NCBI RefSeq assembly: GCF_030503855.1
Contig: NZ_CP129971.1
Span: 131,501-195,500, forward strand
Reading direction: 5' to 3'
DNA from: Marivirga salinae
GTDB lineage: Bacteria > Bacteroidota > Bacteroidia > Cytophagales > Cyclobacteriaceae
DNA length: 64,000 bases
Positions within the stretch are counted from its first letter, which is position 1. The number at the start of each line of letters is the position of its first letter. A model generated the notes under the pieces. That model had not been told where the DNA came from and did no database searches. It worked only from the letters and a program-made list of their open reading frames with translations. Below, in pieces: positions 18,722 through 28,246 of the stretch. The position numbers and the translations under genes are program-made.

Positions 18722-21129
18722 CAGTTAAAAGAAAAGTTATAGGTAACAGAAGGAATGATTCCAAACAATGCTGTCTTTACAGCAGCAGGCCTTGTACTCG
18801 TAATCGGCCCATCTTCTGATGCATTAAAAGTAGGATCATCATTATTCACTTGCCTAAATTCAATTGAAAAAGGGTTTTTACGATTATAAACATTATAAAA
18901 TGAAAGGGTAATTTCATGGTTATAACGCTTCCAACCACTATTAAATTTATAGGTTAAGCCTAAGTCCATTCTGTGAAAATCTGGCATTCGGCTGGTATTT
19001 CTTTTACTATCATCATAATATGGAATATTCTGTCCATTCATGATGTATCTCCCTTCCGGAAATGATACAGCTGCGCCTGTTGCATATACCCAATTCCCAG
19101 AAAAAGATAGTCGCTCAGAAAATTTATGCGACAATACTAATGCAATATCGTGAGGTTTATCATAGCGAGCTAAATAAGGCTCTCCGCTTGCTACTCCTTC
19201 TATTTGTCTTTCAGTTCTGGAAAGTGTGTAGCTTAACCAGCCTGTGGTTTTTCCAATATTTTTTCTTAACATAAACTCAGCTCCATAAGACCAGGCTATT
19301 CCATCTGCTACTGCTGTTTCAATTCTATCATTTAATAAAACATCCTCTCCAGGAAGAAAATCCACTACATTTTGAAGCCATTTGTAATATCCTTCAACTG
19401 AGATTTCCCAAGCATTATCTTTAAAATTCCTAAAATAACCCAAAGCCACTTGGTCTCCGATGACAGGTTTTATATGATAATCAGCAGGAATCCATCGGTC
19501 GGTCGGAAAACCAGCGGTTGCATTGGTTGCCACTTGCAAATATTGGCGCATTCTATTATAAGAAGCTTTCAAACTAGTTTTAGAATTCACCATATACCGA
19601 ATCCCTAATCTGGGTTCAAATCCTCCATAATGTTTTACCAATTCATTGCTTTGGTAAACATCAGTTCTAATTTCGTTTTCAGGTCTTTTGGGCAGACCAT
19701 TTTCATAAATTGAAACCGAATCGGGACCAATCTTCGCAAAAGAAGAATAACGGATACCGTATTCCATACTTAATTTATCCGTAATAGTATGCTGATTACT
19801 GATATAAAGAGCCGTTTCCATTGCAAAATCGTTTTGTAGATTGAAATCCTGAATATTGGATTCTTGAGAGGTGATTTCTGCCGGAGCAAATACATGGTAA
19901 ATTGCATTAGCACCAAAGAAAAGTGTGTTGTTATTATTTAGAAAATAATCAAAGTCCATTTTTAGATTATATTCTTGTAAACCTGAATTCCAATTAAAGC
20001 CTGTTCCAGCAGAATTGACATCAAATCCGTAATCGAAATTACTGTATAGCAAAGTGGTATTTAAAAACAATTTATCATTGAAAAGGTGATTCCATCTAGT
20101 TGAAAAGGTTGCATTACCCCAATCAAAACCGAATAGATCTTGAAATCCTAAATTATCACGACCAAAATAACCAGAGACAAATATTTTATCTTTATCACTG
20201 AATCTATAATTGAATTTTGTATTGAAATCATAAAAATAGAGTGTATTGTTTCTGATGTTCTCATCTTTAGCGAAAGCTAAAAACACATCTGCATAGGTTC
20301 TTCTACCTGATAAGAGCAAAGAAGATTTATCTTTCACAATTGGAATCTCAGCTGTTAAGCGACTACTAATACTTCCTATTCCTCCGGAAGCTTCAAATTC
20401 TTGGTTATTTCCTTCCCGCATTTGAATATCCAATATGGAAGAAATCCGTCCTCCATATTTAGCAGGAATTCCGCCTTTATAAATCTCTACATTCTTTACA
20501 GCATCGGGATTGAAAACAGAAAAGAATCCTAGTAAGTGACTAGCATTATATACGGTAGCTTCATCAAGTAGAATTAAGTTTTGGTCTGAGCTTCCTCCTC
20601 TTACAAACATCCCTGAAGTACCTTCTCCAGCAGTGGAAACACCAGGTAATAGTTGTAAACTTTTCACTACATCTACCTCACCAAAAAGAGCCGGCATAGA
20701 TTTAATTCGTTCAATCTGCAGCTTTTCAGTGCTCATTTTTACTGAGCTAACGTTTTCATCACTTCTGGTAGCTGAAACCACTACTTCATCTAAGCGTGAA
20801 GTCTCCTCTTCTAAATTGAAATTGAGCGTAATATCATCAGAAATATCTACAGAAATATCTTTAGTAGTGTAGCCAACATAGCTTGCTTTTAGTGTATATT
20901 CTCCTTTTGGTAATTCAAAAGAATAATAACCATAAATATTGGTTGCCATTCCATTTCCAGGCTGATCTTTATCTACTACAGTAGCGCCAATTAAAACTTC
21001 TCCTGAGCCTGCATCTTTTACATAGCCGCTAACAGTGTACTTTTGGGCATATAATGAAGATGCTAAAAAAAATAGTAAAACGGTTATTCTAAAATGCATA
21101 AGGTTTGATAGTAGGGAATTATAATGCAA
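18721..21129 (-). CDS. TonB-dependent receptor with carboxypeptidase-regulatory-like domain
   Basis: Up to 802 aa; the likely start is the ATG at 21099 (residue 11, MHFRITVLLFFLASSLYAQ), giving 792 aa with a clean signal peptide; the upstream start at 21129 is TTG. Next come a CarboxypepD_reg-like domain (YTVSGYVKDAGSGEVLIGATV), a plug with VVVSATR and LQLLPGVSTAGEGTSGMFVRGG, and a 22-strand outer-membrane barrel ending in the terminal aromatic SVTYNFSFN. It should import a ligand across the outer membrane using TonB energy. It is co-transcribed with the DUF4249 gene. Confidence 0.93.
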   Translation of the reverse strand: MHYNSLLSNLMHFRITVLLFFLASSLYAQKYTVSGYVKDAGSGEVLIGATVVDKDQPGNGMATNIYGYYSFELPKGEYTLKASYVGYTTKDISVDISDDITLNFNLEEETSRLDEVVVSATRSDENVSSVKMSTEKLQIERIKSMPALFGEVDVVKSLQLLPGVSTAGEGTSGMFVRGGSSDQNLILLDEATVYNASHLLGFFSVFNPDAVKNVEIYKGGIPAKYGGRISSILDIQMREGNNQEFEASGGIGSISSRLTAEIPIVKDKSSLLLSGRRTYADVFLAFAKDENIRNNTLYFYDFNTKFNYRFSDKDKIFVSGYFGRDNLGFQDLFGFDWGNATFSTRWNHLFNDKLFLNTTLLYSNFDYGFDVNSAGTGFNWNSGLQEYNLKMDFDYFLNNNNTLFFGANAIYHVFAPAEITSQESNIQDFNLQNDFAMETALYISNQHTITDKLSMEYGIRYSSFAKIGPDSVSIYENGLPKRPENEIRTDVYQSNELVKHYGGFEPRLGIRYMVNSKTSLKASYNRMRQYLQVATNATAGFPTDRWIPADYHIKPVIGDQVALGYFRNFKDNAWEISVEGYYKWLQNVVDFLPGEDVLLNDRIETAVADGIAWSYGAEFMLRKNIGKTTGWLSYTLSRTERQIEGVASGEPYLARYDKPHDIALVLSHKFSERLSFSGNWVYATGAAVSFPEGRYIMNGQNIPYYDDSKRNTSRMPDFHRMDLGLTYKFNSGWKRYNHEITLSFYNVYNRKNPFSIEFRQVNNDDPTFNASEDGPITSTRPAAVKTALFGIIPSVTYNFSFN

Positions 21130-21277
21130 GAAGAACGAAGGTCATTGACTTTTGTTAATGAATTCATTAAAACTTAACAACAGCTTTTATAAATGGAGGA
21201 TATAGAGGATAAATAAAACCGATGGTAATAAAATATTTAACCATCGGTATCAATTCAAGTTCTAAAATGAGAAAATT

Positions 21278-21547
21278 CTATTCAGCAGACTGAATTTTTT
21301 CATCAATATATTTTACTGCCTGATTGATAGTTGATAATTTTTCAGCATCCATATCTGGAATTCTAATATCGAAATTTTGCTCAAATTCCATTACCAATTC
21401 AGCGTAATCCAAGGAATCTATTCCTAAGTCTTTGATAAAACTTGCATCCGCAGTTACCTCCGAACTAGCTATACCTAGCTTTTCGACTAATATATTCGTA
21501 ATGGTTTTTTGAATTTCTTCTTTTGGCATTTTGCTTATTTTTTCCAC
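21278..21547 (-). CDS. Acyl carrier protein
   Basis: 89 aa from a GTG at 21547, but the ATG at 21529 (residue 7, MPKEEIQKTITNIL) gives 83 aa and is the more likely start. LGIDSLDYAELVMEFEQNF contains the DSL serine that takes 4'-phosphopantetheine. It carries growing acyl chains as thioesters. No fatty-acid synthase gene is near: it sits 44 bases after ntrB-like gene on the same strand, so it may be a dedicated ACP and not the main AcpP of the cell. Confidence 0.92.
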   Translation of the reverse strand: MEKISKMPKEEIQKTITNILVEKLGIASSEVTADASFIKDLGIDSLDYAELVMEFEQNFDIRIPDMDAEKLSTINQAVKYIDEKIQSAE

Positions 21548-21573
21548 AAATATAACTATTTAAAGGGTAATCA

Positions 21574-22923
21574 CTAAAATTTCAATACAAACTCTGTACC
21601 AACTCCTAACGCAGATTGAACTGATATATTACCTTGATGTTTTCTAACTATTTCTTTAGATAAACTAAGGCCTATTCCAGAACCATTTTTCTTAGTTGTA
21701 AAGAACGGAATAAATATTTTAGTCAAAGCTTCTGGCTCAATTCCAGCTCCATCATCTTTCACCGTAATAACGACTCTCTTTTTTGTGTCGAGGTTGGAAC
21801 TAATCCAGATATTTTTTTCTACTTGCTCTGAATCAAATGCTTCCGATGCATTTTTAACTAAATTGATAATAACTTGTTCAATCAGTTCCCTATCTATTGG
21901 GATTTCAGGAATCCGTTCATCTAATGATTTATGAACCTTAATGGATTTCCCTTTTAGTTCTTTACTCATCAATAATGAAATCCCTTCTAAAAGCACATTT
22001 ATATTTTCATTTTTTAGTTTTGGTGTTGGTGTATGTGTGAGATTTCTAAACTCATTCAAAAATCTAATTAACCCTTCACTTCTATTTTCAATGGTTTTAA
22101 GAGAATACATCAAGTCCTCCATATCATCTTTTTGGATCGGTACTTCCTCTGCACCATTTACTTTGTAATCGCTGAGCATTTCACGCGTTGTGCCCGTTAA
22201 AGATGAAATAGGAGTAACGGAATTCATGATTTCATGAGTTAAAACCCTGATCAGATTCCTCCAGGCTTCCATCTCTTTCTCATCAAGTTCAGTTTGAATA
22301 TTTTGTAAAGAAACAAGCTTAAATTGTTTGTCATGCAATTGTAATTCAATAGCATAAACCGATAATTGCCTACTTTCTTCTCCAATATTTACCTGGATTA
22401 ATTTACTCCCTCCTGTTTTAAGTTCTTTAAAAGTATCTACCAACTCTTCACTGACTTTAGCTAATTGTTGGATATTATTGACCTGATAAGAGGTGTTCAA
22501 TAATTTTTTGGCAGCAAAATTATATAATTGTATTTCACCTGATTTATTAAAAGTGATAATCCCAATCCCAACATGCTGAACAATATTTCGAAAATACTGA
22601 TATTCCGCTTCTTTTTCTTTCTGTCTATGTTTTATAGTGTTGATGATTGCAGAGTATTGCTGCTTTAATTCTTCATTTTTTTCTTCCGGTTCAAAATCTA
22701 TTTCATTGTTTTTCAATTGTTCTAAAAAACGATTGATAGAGATTTCATTTGCCGCTTGTTCTTTAAAAAATGCTCTGGCTTGAATCACAATCAACACCAA
22801 AAATAATATACCCAGAAATGTAGATTCATTATAAACCGTCACAATTGCCCAAACAAAAATGGTTAAGGACAATAATACCAGCCGAATTAAAAACTTTTTT
22901 AAAAGTGGATTATTGAAGGTCAT
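21574..22923 (-). CDS. NtrB-like sensor histidine kinase (PAS, HisKA, HATPase)
   Basis: 449 aa. Two membrane spans near residues 12-31 and 35-52 with almost no loop between them, then a cytoplasmic PAS domain (about 110-200), HisKA with H230 in VLTHEIMNSVTPISSL, and a HATPase domain with NLVKNASEAF, DDGAGIE and GSGIGLSLSKEIV. The lack of a periplasmic sensor points to an intracellular or membrane signal. Its start overlaps the end of the NtrC-type regulator by 14 bases, so the two form a cognate pair. Confidence 0.92.
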   Translation of the reverse strand: MTFNNPLLKKFLIRLVLLSLTIFVWAIVTVYNESTFLGILFLVLIVIQARAFFKEQAANEISINRFLEQLKNNEIDFEPEEKNEELKQQYSAIINTIKHRQKEKEAEYQYFRNIVQHVGIGIITFNKSGEIQLYNFAAKKLLNTSYQVNNIQQLAKVSEELVDTFKELKTGGSKLIQVNIGEESRQLSVYAIELQLHDKQFKLVSLQNIQTELDEKEMEAWRNLIRVLTHEIMNSVTPISSLTGTTREMLSDYKVNGAEEVPIQKDDMEDLMYSLKTIENRSEGLIRFLNEFRNLTHTPTPKLKNENINVLLEGISLLMSKELKGKSIKVHKSLDERIPEIPIDRELIEQVIINLVKNASEAFDSEQVEKNIWISSNLDTKKRVVITVKDDGAGIEPEALTKIFIPFFTTKKNGSGIGLSLSKEIVRKHQGNISVQSALGVGTEFVLKF

Positions 22924-24301
22924 ATTTACTTAATCTTCTATATAAAGAGGCTCTCGTAAGCCCCAACTCTTCGGCAGCCTTTGATATATTTCCCCCATGA
23001 ATTTGTATTGCTTTTTGAATAGTATGTCTTTCTACATCCTCCAAATTAAAGCTATCATCCATTGCTGCTGATTGCTGTGAATTTGAATTCCCTCCTTTTG
23101 ATAAAAAGAAAAAGTCATCTGCTTCCAAAGTAGATTGATCTGCCATTATTAAAGAGCGCTCAATGGCATGTTGTAATTCCCTGATATTTCCAGGCCACTG
23201 ATATTTCTGCAATAGTCTTAAGGCATTTTGACTTATTTTCATATCGCCTTTTTTATACTTTTTAGCATAGATTTTCAGAAAGTGATCTGCTAAAAGGGGG
23301 ATATCTTCTATTCGCTCTCTCAATGCTGGAAGATGGATTTCAACAGTATTGATTCTATACAATAAATCCTGTCTGAATTCGCCTTCATTTACCCTTGCAT
23401 TTATATCTTCATTCGTAGCACAGATTAAGCGGGTATCGAATGGAATGGCTTCATTACTGCCTAAGCGAGTAACTGTTCTACTCTGTAATACATTTAATAA
23501 TTTTGCTTGAAGGGGTGCACTTAAATTTCCAATTTCATCCAAAAATATGGTTCCCTTATCTGCAATTTCAAATCTACCTGCTCTATCTATTTTAGCATCC
23601 GTGAAGGCTCCTTTTTTATGACCAAAGAGTTCACTTTCAAATAAGGAATCAGTTAATGCTCCCATATCCACGCTCACAAAAGAATTATCTTTCCTAGTTG
23701 ATTTTTTATGTAGTGCTCTAGCAATTAATTCTTTCCCTGTTCCGTTCTCTCCTAATATCAGCACATTGGCATCAGTAGCCGCTACTTTATCAATAATCGT
23801 GAACACATTCTGCAATGCCCTGCTCTCACCAATGATTGATTTGAATGGGGCGTCAATGGATTCTTCCAATTGCTGCTTTTCCTGTTCCAACCTGCTGACT
23901 TGATTATAAGAGTTTTTCAGTTGAGATGCCGCATGAATAGTGGCCACTAATTTCTCGTTTTGCCAAGGCTTTAACACAAAATCAGTAGCGCCCTTCTTCA
24001 ATGCACTTACAGCCGTTTCCACATCGCCAAAGGCAGTTATTAAAATTACGACTGCTTTAGGATCTCTTTCTTTTATTTGCTCCAGCCAGTACATTCCTTC
24101 TTTACCGCTGGTTGTATCCTGACTGAAATTCATATCCAATAGAATCACATCGTATGTTCCCTGATTTAAAAGAAATGGAATTTTTCTAGGGTCTTTCTCA
24201 ATGATGACTTCTTTCACATGTTTTTTCAACAGCATTTTAGCTGCAAACAAAACATCTTCATCGTCATCTATAATTAATACTTTATTGATTTCTTTTTCCA
24301 T
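22910..24301 (-). CDS. Sigma-54-dependent response regulator (NtrC family)
   Basis: 463 aa. Receiver domain with D56 as phospho-acceptor (VILLDMNFS), then the AAA+ sigma-54 activator domain with GENGTGKELIA (Walker A), the GAFTGA loop as GAFTDAK, and Walker B FLDEIGNL, and a C-terminal Fis-type helix-turn-helix (GGNISKAAEELGLTRASLYRRL). It should remodel RNA polymerase-sigma-54 at -24/-12 promoters when phosphorylated by the neighbouring kinase. A -24/-12-like sequence lies just upstream, which would allow autoregulation. The order is regulator, kinase, acyl carrier protein. Confidence 0.95.
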   Translation of the reverse strand: MEKEINKVLIIDDDEDVLFAAKMLLKKHVKEVIIEKDPRKIPFLLNQGTYDVILLDMNFSQDTTSGKEGMYWLEQIKERDPKAVVILITAFGDVETAVSALKKGATDFVLKPWQNEKLVATIHAASQLKNSYNQVSRLEQEKQQLEESIDAPFKSIIGESRALQNVFTIIDKVAATDANVLILGENGTGKELIARALHKKSTRKDNSFVSVDMGALTDSLFESELFGHKKGAFTDAKIDRAGRFEIADKGTIFLDEIGNLSAPLQAKLLNVLQSRTVTRLGSNEAIPFDTRLICATNEDINARVNEGEFRQDLLYRINTVEIHLPALRERIEDIPLLADHFLKIYAKKYKKGDMKISQNALRLLQKYQWPGNIRELQHAIERSLIMADQSTLEADDFFFLSKGGNSNSQQSAAMDDSFNLEDVERHTIQKAIQIHGGNISKAAEELGLTRASLYRRLSKYDLQ

Positions 24302-24332
24302 TTTATTTGAATTCTATGATGTATAAGATAAA

Positions 24333-24349
24333 AACAATGCCAAAGCCAA
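24333..24349 (-). promoter_or_regulatory. Candidate sigma-54 promoter (-24/-12) of the NtrC-type regulator
   Basis: On the minus strand the sequence is TTGGCTTTGGCATTGTT: GG, exactly 10 bases, then GT, against the sigma-54 rule GG-N10-GC. A start site would lie near 24322, about 20 bases before the ATG. The same TTGGC-N6-ATTGTT pattern lies upstream of dnaK. Confidence 0.4.
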
Positions 24350-24479
24350 AAACGAGCTTTTGAGCTTACAATTTAAGAAATACCTTGAAAAAACTGTTCA
24401 TTTTCGTACATTATTGTTACATAATCGAACAATTTTAGGATTTAAGCGAGAATATTTTTTCTTTAGGGAATGATAGTGG

Positions 24480-24487
24480 TAGCTTTG
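24480..24487 (+). promoter_or_regulatory. -7 box for FKBP isomerase
   Basis: TAGCTTTG matches TAnnTTTG and lies 34 bases before the ATG. The upstream T-rich stretch with CTTTAG could supply a weak -33 element. Confidence 0.45.
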
Positions 24488-24521
24488 TGGTTTATAAAGA
24501 GAAATTACAAAAGCAAAAATT

Positions 24522-24950
24522 ATGTCAACAGCAAAAAAAGGCGACAAAGTAAAAGTTCACTACACAGGTAAATTATCAGACGGTACCGTATTTGATAGTT
24601 CTTTGGAAAGAGAGCCGATTGAGTTCGAATTAGGTGCAGGACAGATGATTGCCGGTTTTGACAAAGCGGTAGATGGTATGACTATTGGAGACAAGAAAAG
24701 TGCCGACATCCCTAGCGCAGAAGCTTATGGTGACAAAAGAGACGATATGATGGTTCCAGTTCCTCATGACAAAGTTCCTGAAGAAATCAAACCAGAGGTA
24801 GGCATGCAGTTATCAATGCAACAGCCTGATGGTCAAGCTTTACCTGTTTTAGTAGCAGAAGTAAATGATGATCACATTGTTTTGGATGCTAATCACCCAT
24901 TAGCAGGAAAAGACTTAAGTTTCGAAATAGAATTAGTTGAAATCAGCTAA
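24522..24950 (+). CDS. FKBP-type peptidyl-prolyl isomerase (SlyD-like)
   Basis: 142 aa, cytoplasmic (no signal). GDKVKVHYTGKLSDGTVFDSS and ELGAGQMIAGFDKAVDGMTIGDKK are the FKBP core; the insert-in-flap region with AYGDKRDDMMVPVPHDKVPE and the end LSFEIELVEI are SlyD-like. It catalyses proline isomerisation during protein folding. The C-terminal histidine-rich metal tail of E. coli SlyD is absent. It is monocistronic, with its own promoter box and a strong terminator. Confidence 0.95.
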   Translation: MSTAKKGDKVKVHYTGKLSDGTVFDSSLEREPIEFELGAGQMIAGFDKAVDGMTIGDKKSADIPSAEAYGDKRDDMMVPVPHDKVPEEIKPEVGMQLSMQQPDGQALPVLVAEVNDDHIVLDANHPLAGKDLSFEIELVEIS

Positions 24951-24972
24951 TCAGTTTAAAATTTTAAAAGTG

Positions 24973-25000
24973 AAAGCCCGGCAATTGTCGGGCTTTTTTT
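24973..25000 (+). terminator. Terminator of the FKBP gene
   Basis: AAAGCCCG (24973-24980) pairs with CGGGCTTT (24989-24996) around a short loop, followed by seven T. It lies between convergent genes and could also slow transcription of the SDR gene from the other side. Confidence 0.88.
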
Positions 25001-25012
25001 GTGCTCTATATT

Positions 25013-25807
25013 TTACCTCACACTCCTTTTCAAAATCATCTTAGCAAACAAACCCGGAAATAACCTCTTTAGTAAAACACCAAAACGCTCTGTTCCTCCA
25101 ATTACAGTTTCCAATTTATCTTGTTCAACTGCTTTAACTATTCTTCTCGCGCATTCCCGCGCAGTCATTCCATTGGCTTGCGCATTATCCATTTCCCCAG
25201 TTGGCTTGCCGTCCGAACCTAAGGCATTTACTGAAACATCCGTCTTAATAAAGCCAGGGCAAACCATAGTGACCTTTATATTATCATTATGAAGTTCGGT
25301 GCGGAAGGAATCGAAAAAGCCGTGCAGCGCATGTTTAGCAGCAGCATAAGATGATCGCCAAGGAGAACCAAATTTACCCACTAGACTACTAGTGACCACA
25401 AAATGTCCAGCTTTTTGCTTAACCATATGTGGAGCTACAGCCTTTGTTAAAGCGATTGTTCCGAAATAATCGATTTCCATGATCTTTCTATCGACCGACA
25501 ACTCGGTTTCTAAAGCCATACCTCTTTGACTAATTCCACCATTATTGAATAGTATATCAATCCTACCAAAATGAGCCAATACTTCTGCCACTTTTGAGTC
25601 AAAAGTTTTAATATCGGCCAAATCAAGGGGGAGAATCATGATATTCTTTGGTTTGGATGATTTGGCTTTTACTTCTTCCAAAACCTCTTGCCTTCTGGCA
25701 GAAATTACCACCTTAGCTCCCTTATTAATGAGTTCGTAAACAAGAGCTTCCCCTATGCCCGAACTTGCGCCTGTTACCCAGGCAATTTTATCTTTTACTT
25801 TTGTCAT
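25013..25807 (-). CDS. Short-chain dehydrogenase/reductase
   Basis: 264 aa. Classical SDR: VTGASSGIGEAL (cofactor-binding TGxxxGxG), an NNGG in place of the usual NNAG, catalytic Ser in VTSSLVGKFG and YAAAKHA (YxxxK). GTVCPGFIKTDVS-like proline-glycine motif MVCPGFIKT follows. It oxidises or reduces an unknown alcohol or ketone with NAD(P). The end LLKRLFPGLFAKMILKRSVR is basic and hydrophobic, as in SDRs of the DHRS7-like group that lie on membranes. No clear operon partner. Confidence 0.9.
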   Translation of the reverse strand: MTKVKDKIAWVTGASSGIGEALVYELINKGAKVVISARRQEVLEEVKAKSSKPKNIMILPLDLADIKTFDSKVAEVLAHFGRIDILFNNGGISQRGMALETELSVDRKIMEIDYFGTIALTKAVAPHMVKQKAGHFVVTSSLVGKFGSPWRSSYAAAKHALHGFFDSFRTELHNDNIKVTMVCPGFIKTDVSVNALGSDGKPTGEMDNAQANGMTARECARRIVKAVEQDKLETVIGGTERFGVLLKRLFPGLFAKMILKRSVR

Positions 25808-25952
25808 AATTAGCTCAATTCATCCTCTGATGAGCGAATTTACATTTTATCCTCTTCTTTTCTTTGAAATTTCAGGAAGAAAACAAAACTAATGTTATAG
25901 TTTTATAGAAAAATACTTTATATTCACACTTTCAAATAAATTAAAACCTGGT

Positions 25953-27083
25953 ATGAAATACTTTTTCTCTTCTATAGGCATAATTTTGACTATTTTCTTC
26001 ACTTCTTGTAATCAAACCAAGGAGAATGAAAAAAACGAATCAGAAATAAGGGTTTCCATCGATTCAGTTAGGGTGGATCCTAAAGGTGAAATAATTGATA
26101 CAAAATATGGTCTGTATTCTTATGGATTCGATCAAGAAAAAAAGTTTATGTATAAGTTCAACACCAATAATCGCCATGGATTAGAGATAATTGATATGGG
26201 GAAAATGGAGTTAGTTGAATTTATTCCGTTTGAAGTAGAGGGTCCCAATGGCACTACCAGCAGAATTAGGTCAGTTCAATATATTTCAGATAATGAAATT
26301 ATAATTACAAATAGTAAATCCATACTGATATTTAACAAAAAAGCCAAATTGCAACATAAATATCCCATTTCAGAAAACAAGTTTATGGGGGATTCAATAC
26401 CAAAAGATCTAGAAATGGAGTCGAGTGGATTATTTGTCCCTGAAAAAAACCTATCCTTCAATTTAATCAATGAAGGTTTTGGCTATGTAAGGGGTTTTTC
26501 AAAATTAGATTTGTATGAAAATACTCGTCAACCATACTGGGTTGATGAATTAAAAAAACTGGATGATTATCATATATCCCTCAATTTAGATGGTAGAATG
26601 ATAATGTTAAGAACTTATTTGCACACTATTTTTCAGGATGATAAATTCATATTAAGCCATGATATGGAAAATGAAGTTTACTACTATGACTTGAGGTTAG
26701 ATAGCATCATTCATAAAAAATATACAAGTCAATTGAGTGCTAATAAAAATGAAGTTTATGGCAAATTAGAAGCTGAATCAAGAGAGGAACTAGGTGAAAT
26801 CATGTCGAGCCGAAATAAAAGCATCCGATTTGGCAAGATTGTTTTTGATGAAGAAAGAAACCAGTTCTATCGTTTTTCATCTTTTTCAAGCAGCGATGAC
26901 AAGGAAAAAGATGACTGGAGTATTATCTTGACTATTTTTGATAAGGATTTGAACCAATTAAAGGAAACTGATAATATCCCTTTAGATGAAGTTCCTGAAA
27001 CTTACTTTGTGAAAGATGGTGAAATTTATGTTTACAAAAATATGGAGGATGAATTGGGCTTTTTGGTTTTGAGTTTATCCTAA
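25953..27083 (+). CDS. DUF4221-like lipoprotein
   Basis: 376 aa with a lipobox (IFFTSC, Cys near residue 19). The body is a series of short beta-strand units (for example FMYKFNTNNRHGLEIIDM, IIITNSKSILIFNKKAKL), consistent with a beta-propeller, as in the DUF4221 lipoproteins of Bacteroidota. It probably sits in the periplasm or on the outer membrane. The convergent neighbour is a small lipoprotein. Function unknown. Confidence 0.7.
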   Translation: MKYFFSSIGIILTIFFTSCNQTKENEKNESEIRVSIDSVRVDPKGEIIDTKYGLYSYGFDQEKKFMYKFNTNNRHGLEIIDMGKMELVEFIPFEVEGPNGTTSRIRSVQYISDNEIIITNSKSILIFNKKAKLQHKYPISENKFMGDSIPKDLEMESSGLFVPEKNLSFNLINEGFGYVRGFSKLDLYENTRQPYWVDELKKLDDYHISLNLDGRMIMLRTYLHTIFQDDKFILSHDMENEVYYYDLRLDSIIHKKYTSQLSANKNEVYGKLEAESREELGEIMSSRNKSIRFGKIVFDEERNQFYRFSSFSSSDDKEKDDWSIILTIFDKDLNQLKETDNIPLDEVPETYFVKDGEIYVYKNMEDELGFLVLSLS

Positions 27084-27141
27084 TGAACAAAATTTATTGC
27101 TGTATTCGATTTTTAATAATTCTGAAGTTATGAATTTAAAA

Positions 27142-27522
27142 TCAGAAATAATTATCTTCTAATATCTTCACTTTCATTTCACGTTCTGAAATGCTTAATA
27201 TCTTAAATTTAACTATCAAGTCACCTTCTGAGGTTTTAATAGTCAAAATAGATAGCTCAGGATTATGCTCATAAATTCCGTCTTCCATATAATGCGCATC
27301 AGCAGGATGCAATACTAAATATTCACATTTATTGTTAGAATAAAATGCATAGGTTGACCGAAACCAGGAAGGGCCTAAACGATCATCACCACAGGGATAA
27401 TATACTTGAATTTCCTCTCCACTTTCCGCCAATGACCAGCAATTTCTATATGAAATGGAATCATCTTCTATGCAAGAAAAAAGAATTAGAATTAATAGAA
27501 AGGGAATTAAATATTTCAGCAT
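27142..27522 (-). CDS. Small lipoprotein of unknown function
   Basis: 126 aa with a short lipoprotein signal (MLKYLIPFLLILILFSC). The mature part has two more cysteines (NCWSL and YPCGDD) that could form a disulfide, and ends in a beta-rich domain (LSILTIKTSEGDLIVKFKIL, MKVKIL) that looks lipocalin-like. It starts 44 bases after rlpA's end on the same strand. No family recognised. Confidence 0.7.
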   Translation of the reverse strand: MLKYLIPFLLILILFSCIEDDSISYRNCWSLAESGEEIQVYYPCGDDRLGPSWFRSTYAFYSNNKCEYLVLHPADAHYMEDGIYEHNPELSILTIKTSEGDLIVKFKILSISEREMKVKILEDNYF

Positions 27523-27565
27523 CTTAAAGAAACATAATATGCTCTTTTAGTTGAAAATCATGATA

Positions 27566-28246
27566 TCAATACCTAGTAACAAAAGCATCAGGAAAGCGAT
27601 CTGCCATTTTGGCTTTTAGTTTATCAGCTCGTTTTCTATTTCTATATTCCCCTAAAATCAAGGCATAAACTTTAGTATCATTTAATTCCTTCACTTCAAT
27701 AAATAAATTTGCTCTATACGATTTCTCAATGTTTTCGGAGAGTTTCAGCATATTATCAAACCCTTTGAAACTTCCCACTTGAACACCAAAGCCAGAAGGT
27801 TCTTTTCTCTTTACCTTCATTTCAAAGTAGGTTTCATTATCAATTTTTTGATCTGTTTGAACGGGTCTATTGCTATTTATTCTCCCATCTCCTGCATCTA
27901 TCACTTCAATTTGAACTTCTGCCAACCCTTGATTTATAAATTTTAATTTTTCTGCAGCTGAACGAGATAAGTCAATCACTCTACCTTCCACAAAAGGCCC
28001 TCTATCATTTATTCGCACTTCCACTGATTCTTTGTTTTCCAAATTTGTCACCTTCACTATGGTTCCAAATGGAAGAAATTTATGGGCCGCAGTCAATTTT
28101 TTATGCTTATATTTCTCACCGCTAGCTGTCTGTTTACCTTCAAATTTATCAGCATAAAAGGAAGCAGTTCCTTTTTGAATTTGAGCAAATGAGACTCCAA
28201 GGCTAAGAATAAATAAAAAGAAAGTAAAAATTAGTTTATTGAGCAT
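27566..28246 (-). CDS. rlpA: Septal ring lytic transglycosylase RlpA family, with SPOR domain
   Basis: 226 aa with a signal peptide (ILSLGVSFAQ). A double-psi beta-barrel covers residues about 22-115: GTASFYADKFEGKQTASGEKY, TAAHKFLPFGTIVKVTN and RINDRGPF, with the conserved His and Asp of RlpA enzymes. A SPOR domain follows from about 150 (GFGVQVGSFKGFDNMLKL), which binds peptidoglycan strands stripped of stem peptides at division septa. It cleaves such naked glycans in Pseudomonas; here that is by family. It is divergent from the RsbU-like gene. Confidence 0.9.
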   Translation of the reverse strand: MLNKLIFTFFLFILSLGVSFAQIQKGTASFYADKFEGKQTASGEKYKHKKLTAAHKFLPFGTIVKVTNLENKESVEVRINDRGPFVEGRVIDLSRSAAEKLKFINQGLAEVQIEVIDAGDGRINSNRPVQTDQKIDNETYFEMKVKRKEPSGFGVQVGSFKGFDNMLKLSENIEKSYRANLFIEVKELNDTKVYALILGEYRNRKRADKLKAKMADRFPDAFVTRY

